DNA of 64,000 nt from assembly GCA_036268075.1 (NCBI GenBank), contig DATAUV010000114.1:19876-83875 (forward strand), written 5' to 3'. Below, piece by piece: positions 1 to 8,777 of the stretch. The notes beneath the pieces were generated by a model. That model saw only the letters and a program-made list of their open reading frames with translations, was not told the origin of the DNA and searched no databases. The position numbers and the translations under genes are program-made. The stretch's first letter is position 1. Each line of letters begins with the position of its first letter. The DNA comes from DATARH01 sp036268075. GTDB lineage: Bacteria; Pseudomonadota; Alphaproteobacteria; ATCC43930; CGMCC-115725.

Positions 1-1
1 C

Positions 2-1105
2 GACGTCACGTTCGACCTCAGCAAGGGCAACGTGCCGCGCTGGATCATGGGATCGTGGAACACCCTGCTGTCGAGCGGCAACCGGATCATGCGGGTCATC
101 GGCAACTCGCCGTTCGAGCCGAGCACAACGATCGTGGTGCTGCTGCCCGAAGAGCCGCTGCGGGCCGAGATGTGGGATTTCGGCGTCCGCATCCTGCGGC
201 TGTCGATCATCATCTCGCTGACGACGGCGGCGCTCGTCTATCTCAGCCTGCAATGGATGCTGGTGCGGCCGATGCGGCGCATCACCGACAGCATGACCGC
301 ATTCCGCCAGGACCCCGAGGACGCCTCGCGCAGCATCGCGGCGACCCGCCGCACCGACGAGATCGGCCGCGCCCAGAGCGAGCTGGCGATGCTGCAGGAG
401 ACCGTGCGCCAGGCGCTCGCCCAGCGCGGCCGCCTCGCCGCGCTCGGCACCGCGGTCACCAAGATCAACCACGATCTGCGCAGCATCCTCGCGACCGCGC
501 GCCTCGTCAGCGACGGGCTCGCCGACAGCGCCGCGCCCGAGGTGCGCCGGGTCGCGCCGCGCCTCCTCGACGCGATCGACCGCGCCGTCGCCCTGTGCAC
601 CCGGACGCTCGATTTCTCACGCGAGGGCGCGCCGCCATTCTCGCCGAGCGACTTTCCGCTGTCGCCGCTGATCGCCGAAATCCCGCAGGCGCTCGGGCTC
701 GACACCGCCGAGGTCGAGGTCGATCTGTCGGTTCCCAAGGGGCTGCGCGTGCGGGCCGACCGCGACCAGCTCTACCGCGTCTTCCTCAACCTCGTCCGCA
801 ACGCGGTCGAGGCCGGGGCGCGACGGCTTACGTTTTCCGCCAGCCGCGAGCGCGGCACGGTCGCGGTTGAGGTCGCCGATAACGGCCCCGGCCTGCCGCC
901 GCGTGCGCAGGAGAATCTGTTCCGCCCGTTTTTCGGCTCGGCCCGTCCCGGCGGCAGCGGGCTCGGCCTCGCGATCGCTCGCGAGCTGATGCGCGCGCAA
1001 GGCGGCGAGATCGCGCTCGTGGAAACGACCGGCGCCGGCACCGTCTTCCGCCTGACGCTCCCGGCCGCCGCCAAGGAGCCGGCGCTCAGTCGATCGTCAA
1101 AGTGA
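2..1105 (+). CDS. Sensor histidine kinase, 5' end outside window
   Basis: The reading frame is open from the first bases, so the sensor part is missing. What remains is a membrane-bound two-component kinase that would phosphorylate a response regulator not present here. A hydrophobic helix lies at about 185-265 and is followed by a HAMP linker (RPMRRITDSM). Next comes a dimerisation helix with the likely phospho-acceptor His in KINHDLRS (codon near 470). The ATPase domain shows the N-box NLVRNAVEAG, the G1 box DNGPGLP and the G2 box GGSGLGLAIA. It ends with TGA and overlaps the 3' end of the convergent methyltransferase gene by 20 bp. The GTG at 32 is internal, not the start. Family assignment is firm; the signal sensed is unknown. 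Confidence 0.9.
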   Translation, partial: DVTFDLSKGNVPRWIMGSWNTLLSSGNRIMRVIGNSPFEPSTTIVVLLPEEPLRAEMWDFGVRILRLSIIISLTTAALVYLSLQWMLVRPMRRITDSMTAFRQDPEDASRSIAATRRTDEIGRAQSELAMLQETVRQALAQRGRLAALGTAVTKINHDLRSILATARLVSDGLADSAAPEVRRVAPRLLDAIDRAVALCTRTLDFSREGAPPFSPSDFPLSPLIAEIPQALGLDTAEVEVDLSVPKGLRVRADRDQLYRVFLNLVRNAVEAGARRLTFSASRERGTVAVEVADNGPGLPPRAQENLFRPFFGSARPGGSGLGLAIARELMRAQGGEIALVETTGAGTVFRLTLPAAAKEPALSRSSK

Positions 1106-2321
1106 TCGCCTTGAGATAGGCGCTTTCGGGGAGGTCGGGATGCACCGGATGGTCGGGCGCGGCGCCCGAGCTTCTGAGGATGCGGCCGGTGCGCCCGGCA
1201 TCGGCGAGCCCGCGCCGCACCGCCTCGGCGAATTCCGCCGTCCCGACATTGTGCGAGCACGAAGCGAGAAACGCGAAACCGCCCGGCACCGTCAGCGCCG
1301 CGACCATCCGCGCCAGTTTACGATACCCGCGCAGCGCCGCCGGCGCGTCGCGCTTTGAGCGGGCAAAGGCGGGCGGGTCGGCGATCACGACATCGTACCG
1401 CGCGCCGGCCGAGCCCATCGCCTGCGCCTCGGCGAAGACGTCGGCGCGCTTGAACGAGCAGGTATCGGCGAGACCGTTCGCCTCGCACGCCGCATTCGCC
1501 AGCGCGAGCGCCGGCGCCGAGCTGTCGATGCCGAGCACCTCGCCCGCCCCGGCCGCCGCCGCCCGCAGCGCGAACCCGCCGGCATAGGAATACAGGTCGA
1601 GCACCCGCCGCCCCGTGGCGAGGCCGGCCAGGAAATCGCGGTTGTCGCGCTGGTCGTAGAACCAGCCGGTCTTCTGCCCGGCGATCGCGTCGGCCTGAAA
1701 GCGGACGCCGCCTTCCTCGACCCGCACCGGCGCCGACACCATGCCGTGGACGACTCTCGTTTCGAGCGGCAGCCCTTCGAGAGCGCGCGCGCCGCTGTCG
1801 TTGCGCATGACGATCGCGTCGGGCCGCAGCAACTCCTGCAGCGCCGCGACCAGCGGCTCTTCCAGCCGCTCGATCCCCGCCGCGTTCTCCTGCACCACCA
1901 GCACGTCGCCGAACCGGTCGATCACGAGCCCCGGCAGCCCGTCGGCCTCGGCGTGGACGAGGCGGTAGTACGGCGCGTCATAGAGCCGCTCGCGCAGGCG
2001 CAATGCCCGCTCCAGCCGCCGCGCGAGAAAGCGCCGCCCGATCGGCCGCGCCCAGTCGCGGTCGAGCATCCGCGCGGCGAGCAGGCTGTGCGGGTTGAAC
2101 ATGGCGACGCCGAGCGGCCGCTCATCGGCCCGCCGCACGGTGACGAGCGCGCCCGGCGCCAGCGCCTTCGCGTCGGCGTTCATGCGAATCTCGTTCGAAT
2201 AGACCCACGGATGCCCGCTTTCGGCCCGGCGGTGCCCGCCCGCCATCAGCGTCACGGCAGGCCGCGACGCCGGATCGTCGGCGGTGGCCACCGCGTCGTC
2301 GCGCTCGATCTCGTCCGTCAC
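1086..2321 (-). CDS. Class I SAM-dependent rRNA methyltransferase (RlmI-like)
   Basis: Predicted cytoplasmic 23S rRNA cytosine-C5 methyltransferase of about 411 aa, the usual size for the RlmI family. The N-terminal part looks like a PUA RNA-binding domain (GHPWVYSNEI, then PGALVTVRR). The Rossmann methyltransferase domain has a SAM-binding loop, LDLYSYAGGFALRAA, followed by an acidic GIDSS strand and the catalytic-region motif IADPPAFARSK. A GTG start at 2321 is chosen because GAGG lies 6 nt upstream; an ATG further upstream in the same frame is possible but adds an unconserved leader. It is transcribed divergently from the lipoprotein gene and converges on the sensor kinase. The exact rRNA target is inferred from family only. 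Confidence 0.88.
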   Translation of the reverse strand: MTDEIERDDAVATADDPASRPAVTLMAGGHRRAESGHPWVYSNEIRMNADAKALAPGALVTVRRADERPLGVAMFNPHSLLAARMLDRDWARPIGRRFLARRLERALRLRERLYDAPYYRLVHAEADGLPGLVIDRFGDVLVVQENAAGIERLEEPLVAALQELLRPDAIVMRNDSGARALEGLPLETRVVHGMVSAPVRVEEGGVRFQADAIAGQKTGWFYDQRDNRDFLAGLATGRRVLDLYSYAGGFALRAAAAGAGEVLGIDSSAPALALANAACEANGLADTCSFKRADVFAEAQAMGSAGARYDVVIADPPAFARSKRDAPAALRGYRKLARMVAALTVPGGFAFLASCSHNVGTAEFAEAVRRGLADAGRTGRILRSSGAAPDHPVHPDLPESAYLKAITLTID

Positions 2322-2487
2322 AAACCGCCTCGCACCGCCGGAAAGGGCCGCGATTAAGCCCGCCCCGGCCGCTAAGTCAAACATCTCGCCGACGAGACGG
2401 CAAATCACCGCAAGAAAGCCGCAATCCGACGTTGTAACCCGACGCGTTTCGCGAGAAATTCCCGGCGTCGTTTTGGGAGCAAGCACG

Positions 2488-3291
2488 TTGAGTAAGGTGC
2501 TGGCGGCTTTGGTGCTCATTTCGTTGGTGGCCGCTTGCGACGCTCCGCCGCCGCCGATGCCCACGCCGCGGCCCTCCAGCAACGGGATGGCGCAGGGCGT
2601 CGACCTGCCGACCAACGCCAGCGACGTGCTCGGCGAGCTCCGGGGCAGCCGGCTCGATTTCGTCGCCCGCTACTACCGCGACCCGGCATCGCACTGGCCC
2701 GCGCTGACCGCGGCCGAGGCGCAGCGCCTGTCGTCGCTCGGCCTCAAGATCGTCTCCGTGTGGGAGTCCCACTCCGGCAGCGCGTGGTACTTCAGCTACA
2801 ACAGCGGCTTTTACGACGGCTACACCGCCTATCGCGAGGCGGTCGCGGTGGGGCAGCCGGCCGGGAGCGCGATCTATTTCGGCGTCGATTTCAACGCCGG
2901 CGGCGCGCAGCTTTATCAGATCGACCAGTATTTCCGCGGCGTCAACGCCGCCTTTGCCGCGGCACGAAGAGGCACGCCGGGCTACAAGATCGGGGTCTAC
3001 GGTTCCGGCGCGGTCTGCGACGCGGTCACGCGCGCGCGCCTCGCCCAGTATAGCTGGCTGTCGAACGCCCATGCCTGGGCCGGCTACCAGAGCTATGGCG
3101 GCTGGAACATCCGCCAGCACGGCGCGGTCGCCAGCCTGTCGTTCAACCACGATTCCGACGAGGCGCGCGGCGAGTACGGCGGCTTCCAGATCTCCGGCTA
3201 CGCCCCGCCTCCGCCGATGGCGGAGACGATGCCGCCGCAGCCGGCGCCGGCGGAATCCGGGCTGACGGCGCTGATCCGGTCGCTGCGCTGA
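2488..3291 (+). CDS. DUF1906 glycoside-hydrolase-like lipoprotein
   Basis: Predicted exported lipoprotein of about 267 aa. A short hydrophobic signal ends in the lipobox LVAAC, with the lipidated Cys at about residue 17, followed by a Pro-rich linker (DAPPPPMPTP). The rest is a DUF1906 (Rv2525c-like) TIM-barrel domain: it begins GVDLPTNAS, contains FVARYYRDP, then SAIYFGVDF and KIGVYGSG, and ends with an aromatic WAGYQSYGGW stretch and FNHDSDEARG. Family members resemble lysozyme-like glycoside hydrolases and may act on cell-wall or surface polymers; the substrate is unknown. The TTG start is preceded by GGAG with 9-nt spacing and places the signal peptide at the N-terminus; GTG at 2497 is the alternative. 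The tail is Pro-rich. Confidence 0.82.
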   Translation: MSKVLAALVLISLVAACDAPPPPMPTPRPSSNGMAQGVDLPTNASDVLGELRGSRLDFVARYYRDPASHWPALTAAEAQRLSSLGLKIVSVWESHSGSAWYFSYNSGFYDGYTAYREAVAVGQPAGSAIYFGVDFNAGGAQLYQIDQYFRGVNAAFAAARRGTPGYKIGVYGSGAVCDAVTRARLAQYSWLSNAHAWAGYQSYGGWNIRQHGAVASLSFNHDSDEARGEYGGFQISGYAPPPPMAETMPPQPAPAESGLTALIRSLR

Positions 3292-3338
3292 GCCGTCTGA
3301 CGAAGAACTTGCGGACTGGTTCGATGGCCGCGAGCTGG

Positions 3339-4169
3339 TCAGGCGACCTGCTCGACGACCTCCGGCGCGCCGATGCGCCGCGGATGCGTGAACACCTCGA
3401 ACCCGTCGTCGCGGACGATGGCCGCCAGGGTGATGTTGGCGGCGTCGGCCGTGCGTACGGCGAGCGCGGTCGGGGCCGACACCGCCGCGATCACCGGCGC
3501 GCCCATCGCCGCCGCCTTTTGCACGAGCTCGACCGAAACGCGGCTGGTCAGGAGCACGATCCCGCGCGCCGCCGAAACTCCACCGCGCGCCAGCGCCCCG
3601 GCGAGCTTGTCGAGGGCATTGTGCCGGCCGACATCCTCGCGCAGCGCGACGAGGCCCCGGCCCGGCTCCCAGAAGGCCGCGGCATGCACCGCCCGCGTCT
3701 CGCGGTTGAGGTGCTGCGCGCCGGGCAAGGCGGCGATCGCGGCGGCGATCATGTCGGGCGTGACGTGGAGCTCGCTCGCGACCTGAGCCGGCTTCCGCGT
3801 CGCCTGCTCGAGGCTTTCGATCCCGCAAAGGCCGCACCCGGTCGGGCCGGCGAGATGGCGGCGGCGGTCGGTGAAGACATCGCCGCGCGGCTCGGCGAGC
3901 CACATGCGCAACTCGACGCCGTCCTCGCGCGGCACGACCTCCAGCGTCTCGATCTCGTCCGGCCCGACGATGATCCCTTCCGAGAGGCTGAAGCCGATCG
4001 CGAAATCCTCGAGATCGCCGGGCGTCGCCATCATGACCGCGTGGGTGACGCTGTCGTAGGTGAGCGCGACCGCGGTCTCCTCGGGGATCGCCCGCTCGCC
4101 GGCGCGCGGCTCGCGGCCGCGCCAGACGGTCCGGCGCACGCGGGAGACGGGCACGGGGGCGCCTTCCAT
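3339..4169 (-). CDS. fdhD: Formate dehydrogenase accessory sulfurtransferase FdhD
   Basis: FdhD carries sulfur from a cysteine desulfurase to the molybdenum/tungsten cofactor of formate dehydrogenase, in the cytoplasm. The 276-aa protein has the family's CxxC sulfur-relay motif in TGCGLCGIES, the early segment PEETAVALTYDSVTHAVMM, the FAIGFSLSEGII strand, and the conserved REDVGRHNALDK and LTSRVSVELVQKAA motifs. The ATG at 4169 overlaps the stop of a small upstream frame as TGATG, suggesting translational coupling. No formate dehydrogenase gene is visible in the window, so its client must be encoded elsewhere. Confidence 0.93.
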   Translation of the reverse strand: MEGAPVPVSRVRRTVWRGREPRAGERAIPEETAVALTYDSVTHAVMMATPGDLEDFAIGFSLSEGIIVGPDEIETLEVVPREDGVELRMWLAEPRGDVFTDRRRHLAGPTGCGLCGIESLEQATRKPAQVASELHVTPDMIAAAIAALPGAQHLNRETRAVHAAAFWEPGRGLVALREDVGRHNALDKLAGALARGGVSAARGIVLLTSRVSVELVQKAAAMGAPVIAAVSAPTALAVRTADAANITLAAIVRDDGFEVFTHPRRIGAPEVVEQVA

Positions 4170-4354
4170 CACGCCGCGGCCTCCATGATCAGGAGGGCGG
4201 TCTCCCAACCGGCATGGCCGCTCCGCGGCTGCATGATCTCGCGCATCATGCCGATGCGACGCTCGGCGTCGATGAAGGTTCCGTCCGCTGGGCGTTGCCG
4301 GCGGGCATCGAACGAAGCGCCGCGGCGCTCGATACGGCCCCGCCAGCCAGCCAT
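4169..4354 (-). CDS. Small hypothetical ORF coupled to fdhD
   Basis: A 61-codon frame on the fdhD strand whose TGA stop overlaps the fdhD ATG as TGATG. That arrangement is typical of co-translated genes and is the main reason to list it. The product is rich in Arg and has no motif I recognise (it ends ETALLIMEAAA). The frame can be extended upstream but then runs into the tRNA on the other strand, so an internal ATG near 4354 is the likely start. It could also be a non-coding leader. Confidence is low. Confidence 0.3.
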   Translation of the reverse strand: MAGWRGRIERRGASFDARRQRPADGTFIDAERRIGMMREIMQPRSGHAGWETALLIMEAAA

Positions 4355-4443
4355 GCCGCGCCGATCGTTGCAATTCGCCGGCTCAGGCGTTAGACATGCG
4401 GCCCCGCGCCGAGAGACGAACGCGCGGTGGGTAAACCAAGGAT

Positions 4444-4520
4444 GCGCCCGTAGCTCAACTGGATAGAGCACCAGACTACGAATCTGGGGGTTAGGGGTTC
4501 GACTCCTCTCGGGCGCGCCA
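4444..4520 (+). tRNA. tRNA-Arg (anticodon ACG)
   Basis: A 77-nt cloverleaf. The acceptor stem pairs GCGCCCG (4444-4450) with CGGGCGC (4510-4516), followed by discriminator G and an encoded CCA (4518-4520). The anticodon stem CCAGA/TCTGG encloses the loop CTACGAA, giving anticodon ACG at 4478-4480, which reads CGU and, after A34 deamination to inosine, CGC and CGA. The T-arm has GGTTCGACTCC. Six T residues follow at 4521-4526. Confidence 0.97.
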
Positions 4521-4603
4521 TTTTTTCAACAGCTTAGCGAACACCCGATCCGGGGCCGATCATCGGAAGCGTGAAGCAAGGGCTTCGAGCGCGGCGCCAG
4601 GGG

Positions 4604-5344
4604 CTAATGCGCAAATGCCTTCGCCGGCAGCGCGAGGTTGGTTCCGGTAGCGGCCGCGATGTTGATCGCGATCACGGCCCACCCTCCACCCTGCCGCACC
4701 AGCAAAGGACCGCCGCTGGTGCCGCGGGTCGCGTCGCAATCGTGCGCGATGAAGGGCCTGCCGGCGGCGACCGCAGCCCCGGTTACATGGCAGGCCAAAT
4801 CCGCCAGCAGAATTTGGGCGTGATCCTGATTGTATCCGGGCAGAGCGATCGGGGTACCGGGAGGCGGCAACTCCGCTGCGATCGGAAGCGGGGCGACGAG
4901 GCCGGGGATCGCACCATCCAGTTCCAGCCGAGCCCAGTCGGAAGATTGTGGGCGGCCTTTACTGCCGTCGAAGCCCCGCCCGACCGTGTAGCGGGTGACC
5001 TTGTGGTGCCATCGGTACTCCCCACGGCTGGCGCCGATCAGCACATGCAGCGAGCCCGCCTGCAACAACGCTCGGGTGAGGCGGTTGTAGAGGCAGTGGG
5101 CGGCGGTCAGCACGACGCGCGGGGCGATCAGCACCCCGGTGCAGCGCGTGCCGATATTGGTCTGGACCTTGGCGATCGCATTCCAGGGCGCTTGCCCAGG
5201 GTCCACGGCGACGCGCCGGTCCACCGCGCCGATCCCGGGCAGAAGGGGTAATTCGGCCGCGCGAAGCGGCTGCATCGCGCCCACGATGCCCACCAACCCA
5301 AGCGCGGCGAAAATGCCTGGGCGCCGACCGCGCTCACTGCCCAT
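4604..5344 (-). CDS. Secreted trypsin-like serine protease
   Basis: Predicted exported S1-family endopeptidase of 246 aa. An N-terminal Arg-rich stretch and a hydrophobic segment (about residues 11-30) form a signal peptide with likely cleavage after LRAA. The catalytic His is in LTAAHC (about residue 83), the Asp is probably that of SSDWARLEL, and the nucleophile Ser is in RGTSGGPLL (about residue 210). Paired cysteines around the His motif and before the Ser motif fit the fold. The ATG at 5344 is chosen because it places the signal peptide at the N-terminus; the frame extends further upstream without signal character. It stands alone between the tRNA and a repeat-rich gap. Substrate unknown. 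Confidence 0.87.
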   Translation of the reverse strand: MGSERGRRPGIFAALGLVGIVGAMQPLRAAELPLLPGIGAVDRRVAVDPGQAPWNAIAKVQTNIGTRCTGVLIAPRVVLTAAHCLYNRLTRALLQAGSLHVLIGASRGEYRWHHKVTRYTVGRGFDGSKGRPQSSDWARLELDGAIPGLVAPLPIAAELPPPGTPIALPGYNQDHAQILLADLACHVTGAAVAAGRPFIAHDCDATRGTSGGPLLVRQGGGWAVIAINIAAATGTNLALPAKAFAH

Positions 5345-5607
5345 CGCGGCTCCCGCGCATCCCGGCATCCGGTGGATTTCGGCGGGTTTCGTATCGACGG
5401 AGCCAACCATGCCAACTTCGCGGAGGATCGATCTCTACGCCGTTCATAATTACTCGTTCGAACGTGCTCCGCCTGAGAAAGCGCCGACTCGAGCGGCTAC
5501 GTTGGTATGTCCCTATTATAACACGATCTTTAGTAATAGGCGGGGCAATGCTTGGTTTTTCCGTTACAGTTCCCATATAAACGGCTCTTCAAATTTCCAA
5601 GGTGTTG

Positions 5608-5949
5608 TCGATGCCGATGCGCGCTGCTGGACGCAAGTACGACCGGGAAGAAATGGTTGCATATCTTCATGGGATCGATCCTCAAGGCGATGTCGCGCAT
5701 CTCCTCGTCTACAAAAAGGGCGAGAGGGTCAGGTTCACGGGGGAACTTGGGAATCACGAAGTGGCGCGCGCAAACGCGGCGGATCTCGGGGAATGGATCC
5801 GCGAGGCGGAAACAGCGTGTGGCCTCGTCGATGTCCTGGGCGTGTATCGCGGATGGATGCAAACACCGGAAAACCTTGAGAAATTCGAGCAGTTGAACGC
5901 CAACGCGGCGAAGAAAAAGAAAGAGATCGAGGCCGCAAGCCATCTCTAG
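5608..5949 (+). CDS. Small hypothetical protein in AT-richer patch
   Basis: A 113-aa frame from an ATG near 5608 (MPMRAAGRKYDREEM...). The product is charged and soluble, with a Lys-rich helical C-terminus (AAKKKKEIEAAS). I do not recognise the family. Codon third positions are clearly less GC-rich than in neighbouring genes, and the DNA just upstream (about 5440-5600) is AT-rich, which points to a transferred or accessory segment. A TATAAA box sits at about 5575, upstream of the start. An overlapping frame on the other strand (5530-6030) is an alternative, but it shows no better features. Confidence 0.45.
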   Translation, partial: SMPMRAAGRKYDREEMVAYLHGIDPQGDVAHLLVYKKGERVRFTGELGNHEVARANAADLGEWIREAETACGLVDVLGVYRGWMQTPENLEKFEQLNANAAKKKKEIEAASHL

Positions 5950-5995
5950 AGCATGTTCCGGAAAAGTGTCCCACTTTTCCGACAAGAACATGCTC
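5949..5995. repeat. Dispersed palindrome (GAGCATGTTC type)
   Basis: An inverted repeat with outer arms GAGCATGTTC and GAACATGCTC and an inner AAAAGTG/CACTTTT pair, starting within the last codons of the small upstream gene. It resembles intergenic palindromes widely scattered in alphaproteobacterial genomes; this comparison is from memory. It may act as a transcript end or a REP-like element. Confidence 0.7.
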
Positions 5996-6011
5996 CATTT
6001 CAAATAGTTAA

Positions 6012-6049
6012 AGAGCAAAACCCGATTCAATGGGATCGGATTTTGCTCT
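6012..6049. repeat. Palindrome AGAGCAAAA...TTTTGCTCT
   Basis: A 38-bp inverted repeat with arms AGAGCAAAACCCGAT and ATCGGATTTTGCTCT (one mismatch), only 16 bp after the preceding palindrome. The pair probably forms one composite element. The 470-bp stretch 5950-6419 otherwise holds only the tandem repeat at 6237-6283; I see no gene in it. Confidence 0.65.
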
Positions 6050-6236
6050 GACGGTGTCGCGGGTCTAACGGTGCCGCGCGCATCGCCTCCGCCAACCGTC
6101 CCGGCCGGCGGCAGCCCGCCCCTTCACCCTCCTGCGATCTACAGCAGCCGACCCGTGAATGACCAAGCCCGTTGCTGAGCTTCACGGGAAGCGAATGAGC
6201 GGGCATCGGCTGGTGCCGGAACGCGCGTGTCGTTGG

Positions 6237-6283
6237 GGGCAGTCGGCGGGGTGGGCAGTCGGCGGGGTGGGCAGTCGGCGGGT
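6237..6283. repeat. Three tandem 16-bp repeats
   Basis: Three head-to-tail copies of GGGCAGTCGGCGGGGT, the last one base short. They lie about 140 bp upstream of the TonB receptor start. No function can be read from the sequence; copy-number variation between strains would be likely. Confidence 0.75.
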
Positions 6284-6419
6284 GGTTTCATGCCGTAGTC
6301 CCGGCCGCTAAACGCGACCCCTCAAACCGCGCGCCGCAGGCTTGAGGGCCGATCGACGAATCTTTGCGCCAAATGTGTTTGCCGCACACCCACGCGATGC
6401 GCATGATCGCCGGGTGAGA

Positions 6420-8771
6420 ATGATATGCAATAGCGCGAGCCGAGCGCTGGCCGTCGCCGCTGCGGTGATCCTGCTTCCCGGGCTCGCGGTGGCGCAGACC
6501 CCGCCGCCGGCCGGCCCCGGCGCCGCGGGGTCGCTGACCCTGCCGCCGGTCGAGGTGATCGCGCCTACGCCGCTGCTCGGCTCCGGGGTCGACCGCGACA
6601 AGGTGCCGGCGGAAACCGCGGTGCTCGACAGCGGCGACATCAACCGCTCCGGCAATCCCGACTTCCTCGACGCGCTCAATCAGCGGGTGCCGGGGCTCAG
6701 CCTCAGCGACACGGCCAGCAACGCGTTCCAGCCCGGGGTCTTCTACCACGGGTTCCAGGCCTCGCCGCTGCAGGGGAACGCGCAGGGGCTGGCGGTCTAC
6801 CTCAACGGCGCGCGCTTCAACCAGCCGTTCGGCGACACGGTCAACTGGGATCTGATCCCCGACATCGCAATCGACCGGATGAACCTCGAAGGGTCGAACC
6901 CGGTTTTCGGGCTCAACGCGCTCGGCGGCGCGCTCGCCGTGCAGATGAAGAACGGGTTCACCTATCACGGCGGCGAGGTCGACCTGCTCGGCGGCTCGTT
7001 CGACCGCTACGAAGGCGACATGCAGTACGGCGTGCAGAGCGGCAACGTCGCCGCCTATGTCGCCGTGCGCGGGCTCAACGAGGGCGGCTGGCGGTTTCCG
7101 CAATCGTCGGACCTGGCCAATTTCTTCGGCGATCTCGGCTGGCGCGGCGAGCGGGGCGAATTCCACATCGATTTGACCCAGGCGCAGACCCGGCTCAACG
7201 GGCCCGGCACCTCGCCGATCCAGCAGATCCAGGCCGACCCGAGCGCGACGTTTACCGGCCCGGCGCTGCTGACCAACCACTACACGCGCGTGAACATGAC
7301 CGGGAATTTCAACGTCTCGGACGAAACCTCGGTGCAGGCGGACGCCTATTACGATTATCTGATGCAGAAATACGCGAACGGCGCGGTGTCCGACATCAAC
7401 CCCTGCAACGACGGCTCGGGCAATCTGTGCGAGGCGCCGGGGGTGTTCGCGACCGGGCTGAACGGCGCGCCGATCGCGGATTTCCTCAACGGCGGCCCAT
7501 ACAACGAGCTCGACCTGCAATCGACCAACACCAACGGCTACGGCGCCTCGCTGCAAGTCACCAATCGCTCCCCGCTGTTCGGCCACGACAACCAGTTTGT
7601 CGCCGGGGCCAGCTTTGACGGCGCGCATACGCTCTATGCCGCGACCAACCAGATCGGCGGGCTTTACGTGCCGACCTCGACCTTCTTCGGCCCCGGGACC
7701 ACGATCGACCAGGCCGACGGCTCGATCGCGCCGGTGCGGGTCGACGTGGTCAACGCGTATTACGGGACCTTCTTTACCGACACGTTCGACATCACCCCGG
7801 ACCTTACCGCGAATTTCGCCGGGCGCTTCAACGTCGCCGACATCGACCTGTCCGACCAGCTCGGCACGGCGCTCAGCGGCAACCACCGTTACAGCCGGTT
7901 CAACCCGTCGCTCGGGCTGAGCTGGAAGGTACGGCCGGGGCTCAGCGTCTATGCGAGCTATGCCGAGGCGAACCGGGCGCCGATGCCGGTCGAGCTGACC
8001 TGCGCCAGCGCCGCGGCGCCGTGCAGCCTCGCCAATTTCCTCTCCGCCGACCCCGACCTCAACCAGGTCGTCTCGCACACGATCGAGGCCGGAGTGCGCA
8101 CGCAATCGCACCCGTTCGGCGACGACGACGCGACGCTGACCTCGGACCTGGCGGTCTATCGCACGACCCTCGGCAACGACATCCTGGCCGTCGGCAGCGC
8201 ACTGCCCGGGCTGCAGTTTTTCCAGAATGTCGGCGGCACGCTGCGGCAGGGCGTCGACCTCACGCTCAAGTTGAAGTACCGCCGGCTCTCCGTCTGGCTC
8301 GGCTACTCCTATATCGACGCCGAGTTCCAGACCGGGTTCACCGAGCAGAGCCCGAACAATCCCGGCGCCGACGCCGACGGCAACATCTTCATCCGCCCCG
8401 GCGACCGCCTGCCGGGAATTCCGCAGAACGTGCTCAAGCTCGGCGCCGACTACAAGATCACCGACGCTTGGACAATCGGCGGTGCCGCGCTCGCCGAAAA
8501 CGGCCAATACCTGTTCGGCGACGAGGCCAATCTGACGCCGAAAAGCCCGCCCTATTTCGTGCTCAACCTGCATTCGAGCTATCAGGTCAGCAAGAATTTT
8601 CAGGTTTTCGCCAAAATCGACAACGCATTCAACGCGCAATATTATACCTACGGCACGTTCGCCCCGACCTCGGCGGTGCCGATCGCGCAGGCGCCGGGGG
8701 CGACCAATCCCCGCGCGTTCAGCCCGGCCGCGCCGATCGGCGCGCTGGTCGGCGTGCGCATCACCTTTTGA
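6420..8771 (+). CDS. TonB-dependent outer-membrane receptor
   Basis: A 783-aa outer-membrane beta-barrel receptor for energised uptake of a scarce ligand. The ATG at 6420 gives a signal peptide with a hydrophobic core (ALAVAAAVILLPGLAVAQ). The TonB-box-like LPPVEVIAPTP follows, then a plug domain (about residues 55-170: DFLDALNQRVPGLSLSD, NPVFGLNALGGALAVQMKNG) and a barrel of many short beta strands. The last residue is Phe (VGVRITF), the usual BAM signal. The ligand is not evident: there is no Fe-siderophore gene nearby, only a sugar-type ABC importer downstream. The gene ends immediately before a relic of a solute-binding gene. Confidence 0.93.
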   Translation: MICNSASRALAVAAAVILLPGLAVAQTPPPAGPGAAGSLTLPPVEVIAPTPLLGSGVDRDKVPAETAVLDSGDINRSGNPDFLDALNQRVPGLSLSDTASNAFQPGVFYHGFQASPLQGNAQGLAVYLNGARFNQPFGDTVNWDLIPDIAIDRMNLEGSNPVFGLNALGGALAVQMKNGFTYHGGEVDLLGGSFDRYEGDMQYGVQSGNVAAYVAVRGLNEGGWRFPQSSDLANFFGDLGWRGERGEFHIDLTQAQTRLNGPGTSPIQQIQADPSATFTGPALLTNHYTRVNMTGNFNVSDETSVQADAYYDYLMQKYANGAVSDINPCNDGSGNLCEAPGVFATGLNGAPIADFLNGGPYNELDLQSTNTNGYGASLQVTNRSPLFGHDNQFVAGASFDGAHTLYAATNQIGGLYVPTSTFFGPGTTIDQADGSIAPVRVDVVNAYYGTFFTDTFDITPDLTANFAGRFNVADIDLSDQLGTALSGNHRYSRFNPSLGLSWKVRPGLSVYASYAEANRAPMPVELTCASAAAPCSLANFLSADPDLNQVVSHTIEAGVRTQSHPFGDDDATLTSDLAVYRTTLGNDILAVGSALPGLQFFQNVGGTLRQGVDLTLKLKYRRLSVWLGYSYIDAEFQTGFTEQSPNNPGADADGNIFIRPGDRLPGIPQNVLKLGADYKITDAWTIGGAALAENGQYLFGDEANLTPKSPPYFVLNLHSSYQVSKNFQVFAKIDNAFNAQYYTYGTFAPTSAVPIAQAPGATNPRAFSPAAPIGALVGVRITF

Positions 8772-8777
8772 TTGTGC

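Noticed and set aside
5530..6030. Minus-strand frame of 166 codons opposite the small gene at 5608
   Set aside because: It runs through both palindromes and shows no start signal or motif; the plus-strand frame is more gene-like.
6288..8639. Long open frame on the minus strand opposite the TonB receptor (783 codons)
   Set aside because: It mirrors the receptor gene, is full of Arg/Val/Gly repeats without domain motifs, and arises from the high GC3 of the real gene.
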